Assembly: GCA_045593645.1 (NCBI GenBank)
Contig: JAZNWZ010000008.1
Location: forward strand, 1-6,879
Length of the DNA stretch: 6,879 bases
Source: Fimenecus sp045593645
Lineage (GTDB): Bacteria > Bacillota > Clostridia > Oscillospirales > Acutalibacteraceae
Direction of reading: 5' to 3'
The notes below the pieces were generated by a model, which was given only the letters and a program-made list of their open reading frames with translations, did no database searches and had not been told where the DNA came from. Made by a program: the position numbers and the translations under genes. Shown here piece by piece: positions 4,513 through 6,879 of this stretch. Numbering within the stretch: position 1 is the first letter of the stretch; every line of letters starts with the position of its first letter.

Positions 4513-6132
4513 TTATTTAAGATACTCTTTGTATTTGTGCTCGTTAATAAGGTAACCGATAAGAAAAGCAGGTACACCAATAACGATAATTGGAATTAAG
4601 AAAGTAAGTAACAAAAGAATTGCAATTATAACAATTGGTAATCCTTTTTTACTATCTTTAACAGTAGTTGGTTTTTCTGGAGCAGGAGGGATAGGGCCTT
4701 GCTCATCACCCTCATAAACAGGCATAATAGGTAAAATAGCGTCATATGAAGGAATACCACTGTTATAAAGCAAAGGCTCAATAATTCCTCTAACAGTATC
4801 AGAAACTTTAATAAGCTTTTTAAGAGGAATGTGTAAAACCTTAATAATTGAGTCAATAATATTTAAAAGACCAACTGCAATTTTGTATTCATTATCATCA
4901 GGAGAATAAAGACTCTTTCCGCCATAAAGGTTGAGAACAAGATTTACAATAAAGTCAACAACACTGTTGTCTTTAATATCTGCATAATCTTCTTTCTTAA
5001 GACCTGTTTCTGCTCGTGTCCAGTTACCAACAGTACCGATTTTAAGATTGTTGATGAATTTGAAGATTGGTTTAATAAGCCAACCAATTTTATAACTAAC
5101 TTTCTTTTTAATACTTATAGCAGTTGCCATATCTGCAAACTTATCAATATCTTCACCGGCTGCTTTTATAACATCTCTAATCATACCAATAAGTTGGTCT
5201 GCAAGATATGTTTGTAAATCCTTGCCTTTTGTGTCGATATTAACAGGCTCAGTAATAAAATCAGTAGTTGTACTAACAATGCCACTGTTAGGGTCAAGAA
5301 CAACAGTTCTGATTGTAGCAGGGTAGCCAATTGTAGCAGCAGTAGAAATATCATAAAGATAGTTTCCTTTAGGACTTATGTGCTTATCAATATCGTGAAC
5401 ATGAGTGTGTCCCGTAAGAATAAATTGAACACCTAAATCAGCAAGTTGCTCACGGCGGAACTCATAATCTCCCATCATATCGCCTTTGCCTATGATTTCA
5501 TACATAGGTGATGGAGCAATGAGAGGGTGGTGAGTCATAGCAATAATGAATTGGTTGTTAGCCTTTGCATCTGCAATTTGCTCTTTAATCCATTCAAAGC
5601 ACTCATCAGAAAAACCACTCTTGCCATTTCTGTTTGTGTCATCATTTAGAGCAAAAAGACGATATCCATCTGCAAGCTGAATGATATATGACATACTTTC
5701 TTCGTGAACTGCAAGTGCTTCATCAGGGCCAAATTCTTTATACATATCATAAAGCTCTTCACGCTTTGCAGCAGGGATAGTAACTCTTTCACTACCTTCG
5801 TATTTGTGGTGAGTACCTTCCCATTGATAGTCGTGAGTAGCAGTAAGAACATAAACTCTCTTGCCCTTTGACTTTAAATCACGAAGCATTTCGATAAATT
5901 CACGGTGAGAATCATAGTCACCATTGCTTGTTGTATCGCCAGAAAGAAGAACAATGTCAGTTCTTTTATCTTTTGCAATTTGTCTAAAGGCTGCATCAAG
6001 TAATTCAGCAGACTCTGCTAATAAAACACCACTTTTTGCATTAGCAATATCGTATGCTTCACCAGTATAGCCTAATTTTTTTGAATAATAATGTGTGTCG
6101 GTAATAACCGTTAATGTAAGTGGGGTTGACAT
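4513..6132 (-). CDS. Calcineurin-like metallophosphoesterase with C-terminal membrane anchor
   Basis: This 539-residue protein has an N-terminal calcineurin-type metallophosphoesterase domain (about 5-290) with nearly all di-metal motifs: DTH (D12, H14), GDTTSNG (65-71; D66), a THD block (99-101; H100), THHP (200-203) and GHTHVH (241-246; H242, H244). In the usual GNH[DE] motif the Asn ligand is replaced by Thr99 (codon ACT). Residues about 295-470 match no domain I know and contain amphipathic helices. A Pro-rich linker (about 479-489) leads to a very hydrophobic segment (about 498-528), long enough for one span or a hairpin bent at P514, and a short basic tail. There is no signal peptide, so the catalytic domain is probably cytoplasmic and membrane-bound; the substrate is unknown. 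The start has an AGAGGTG site (6137-6143) 4 bases upstream. The gene lies 15 bases after thrS and probably shares its transcript. Confidence 0.88.
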   Translation of the reverse strand: MSTPLTLTVITDTHYYSKKLGYTGEAYDIANAKSGVLLAESAELLDAAFRQIAKDKRTDIVLLSGDTTSNGDYDSHREFIEMLRDLKSKGKRVYVLTATHDYQWEGTHHKYEGSERVTIPAAKREELYDMYKEFGPDEALAVHEESMSYIIQLADGYRLFALNDDTNRNGKSGFSDECFEWIKEQIADAKANNQFIIAMTHHPLIAPSPMYEIIGKGDMMGDYEFRREQLADLGVQFILTGHTHVHDIDKHISPKGNYLYDISTAATIGYPATIRTVVLDPNSGIVSTTTDFITEPVNIDTKGKDLQTYLADQLIGMIRDVIKAAGEDIDKFADMATAISIKKKVSYKIGWLIKPIFKFINNLKIGTVGNWTRAETGLKKEDYADIKDNSVVDFIVNLVLNLYGGKSLYSPDDNEYKIAVGLLNIIDSIIKVLHIPLKKLIKVSDTVRGIIEPLLYNSGIPSYDAILPIMPVYEGDEQGPIPPAPEKPTTVKDSKKGLPIVIIAILLLLTFLIPIIVIGVPAFLIGYLINEHKYKEYLK

Positions 6133-6136
6133 AATT

Positions 6137-6143
6137 CACCTCT
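6137..6143 (-). promoter_or_regulatory. Ribosome binding site of the metallophosphoesterase
   Basis: On the minus strand AGAGGTG lies 4 bases before the ATG at 6132 and within 4 bases of the thrS stop, consistent with translation directly after thrS. Confidence 0.7.
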
Positions 6144-6147
6144 AAAA

Positions 6148-6879
6148 TTATCTTACTTTATCTTCAATTTCCTTTTTAAGCATATCTGCAAAAGCATTGA
6201 ATTCCATTGAACCAATGTCACCTTGACCGCGTTTGCTTACTGATACTGTGCCATCTTCAACTTCTTTGTCACCAACAATAATCCAATATGGGAGCTTTTG
6301 AAGTCTTGATTCACGAATCTTGTAACCTGTCTTTTCACTTCTGTCATCAACAGTAACACGCATACCCATCTTTTCAAGCTCTTTTTTGATTTCAAAAGCC
6401 TTGTCGTGATGACGGTCAGCAATAGGAAGAATTCTTACTTGTTCAGGAGCAAGCCAAAGTGGGAATGCACCTGCATATTTTTCAATAAGAAGAGCAAGTG
6501 TACGCTCATAACAACCAATTGATGTTCTGTGAATAATGTATGGATTTTTCTTTGTGCCGTCTTTGTCTGTGTATTCCATACCGAACTTTTCAGCAAGAAG
6601 TTGGTCAACTTGAATTGTAATAAGTGTGTCTTCTTTACCAAAAACATTCTTGATTTGAATATCAAGCTTTGGACCATAGAATGCAGCCTCGTCAATACCG
6701 ATTGAGTATTTGATTCCAAGGTGGTCAAGGATTTTACCCATAATACCTTGAGCTTCTTCCCATTGTTCAGTAGTACCAATGTATTTTTCTTTGTTATTTG
6801 GGTCCCACTGTGAGAAACGGAAAGAAACATCTTCATAAAGACCAAGTGTCTGGAGCATATAGTTTGCAAGTTCAAGACA
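6148..6879 (-). CDS. thrS: Threonyl-tRNA synthetase, C-terminal part (cut by window edge)
   Basis: The last 243 codons of a class II threonyl-tRNA synthetase are visible; the frame is open through the right edge, so the Met at 6858 is internal. The enzyme charges tRNA-Thr in the cytoplasm. The fragment holds the end of the catalytic core: KYIG (about 32-35), EAAFYGPKLD (64-73), IHRTSIGCYER (116-126; H117 matches the third zinc ligand, E. coli H511, and R126 the motif 3 Arg) and AGAFPLWLAPEQV. The anticodon-binding domain follows from about 145, with VRILPI, DDRSEKTGYKIRE, VGDKEVEDGTVSV and GDIGSM. The other two zinc ligands and the editing domains would lie outside the window. Where most ThrRS read CGT-(I/V)-Q-L-D, this one reads LITIQVD, a variant I recall from other Clostridia. 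The metallophosphoesterase gene follows after 15 bases. Confidence 0.96.
   Translation of the reverse strand, partial: CLELANYMLQTLGLYEDVSFRFSQWDPNNKEKYIGTTEQWEEAQGIMGKILDHLGIKYSIGIDEAAFYGPKLDIQIKNVFGKEDTLITIQVDQLLAEKFGMEYTDKDGTKKNPYIIHRTSIGCYERTLALLIEKYAGAFPLWLAPEQVRILPIADRHHDKAFEIKKELEKMGMRVTVDDRSEKTGYKIRESRLQKLPYWIIVGDKEVEDGTVSVSKRGQGDIGSMEFNAFADMLKKEIEDKVR

Noticed and set aside
4335..4580. Minus-strand 81-codon frame between the metallophosphoesterase and PHP genes
   Set aside because: It runs through the end of the metallophosphoesterase gene, the 17-bp terminator hairpin and the promoter region. Its composition reflects AT-rich intergenic sequence.

Overview
The window looks like chromosomal DNA from a low-GC, Gram-positive anaerobe of the Clostridia, most likely a gut or rumen member of the Ruminococcaceae/Oscillospiraceae. 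The evidence is the AT-rich sequence with AT-ending codons, strong GGAGG-type ribosome binding sites, a secreted cohesin-like/Big2 protein with a Pro-Thr-Glu linker, and two short hairpin sequences resembling dispersed repeats I recall from gut Clostridia. The genus assignment is inference. The genes use the standard bacterial code. I see no rRNA, tRNA, CRISPR array, transposase or phage gene, and no gene-free stretch longer than about 140 bases.

Left part, plus strand (1-2812). A repeat-like hairpin at the left edge and a good sigma-70-type promoter precede a 406-residue surface protein: signal peptide, cohesin-like domain, two Big2 Ig-like domains, PTTEE linker and C-terminal membrane anchor. 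Three bases after its stop begins nfo (endonuclease IV), whose ribosome binding site lies in the last codons of the surface gene. A GC-rich hairpin followed by a T-tract comes next, then a 180-residue membrane protein of the CrtO-like acyltransferase family. This gene ends in a strong hairpin terminator that can work in both directions.

Right part, minus strand (2828-6879). Reading leftward from the right edge there are two transcription units. The first is the 3' end of thrS (threonyl-tRNA synthetase, cut by the window edge) followed after 15 bases by a 539-residue membrane-anchored calcineurin-like metallophosphoesterase, ending at a 17-bp perfect hairpin terminator. The second has its own promoter and encodes a PHP-family phosphoesterase followed after 21 bases by an unrecognised 189-residue acidic protein. 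It converges on the plus-strand genes at the shared terminator.

Most of the window is ordinary housekeeping chromosome. The parts that merit a second look are the cohesin-like/Big2 membrane protein, the CrtO-like protein with no carotenoid genes beside it, the metallophosphoesterase with Thr in place of the usual GNH[DE] Asn and an unassigned middle region, the PHP-linked unknown protein, and the two repeat-like hairpins. I found no convincing evidence of a wholly new multi-gene system.
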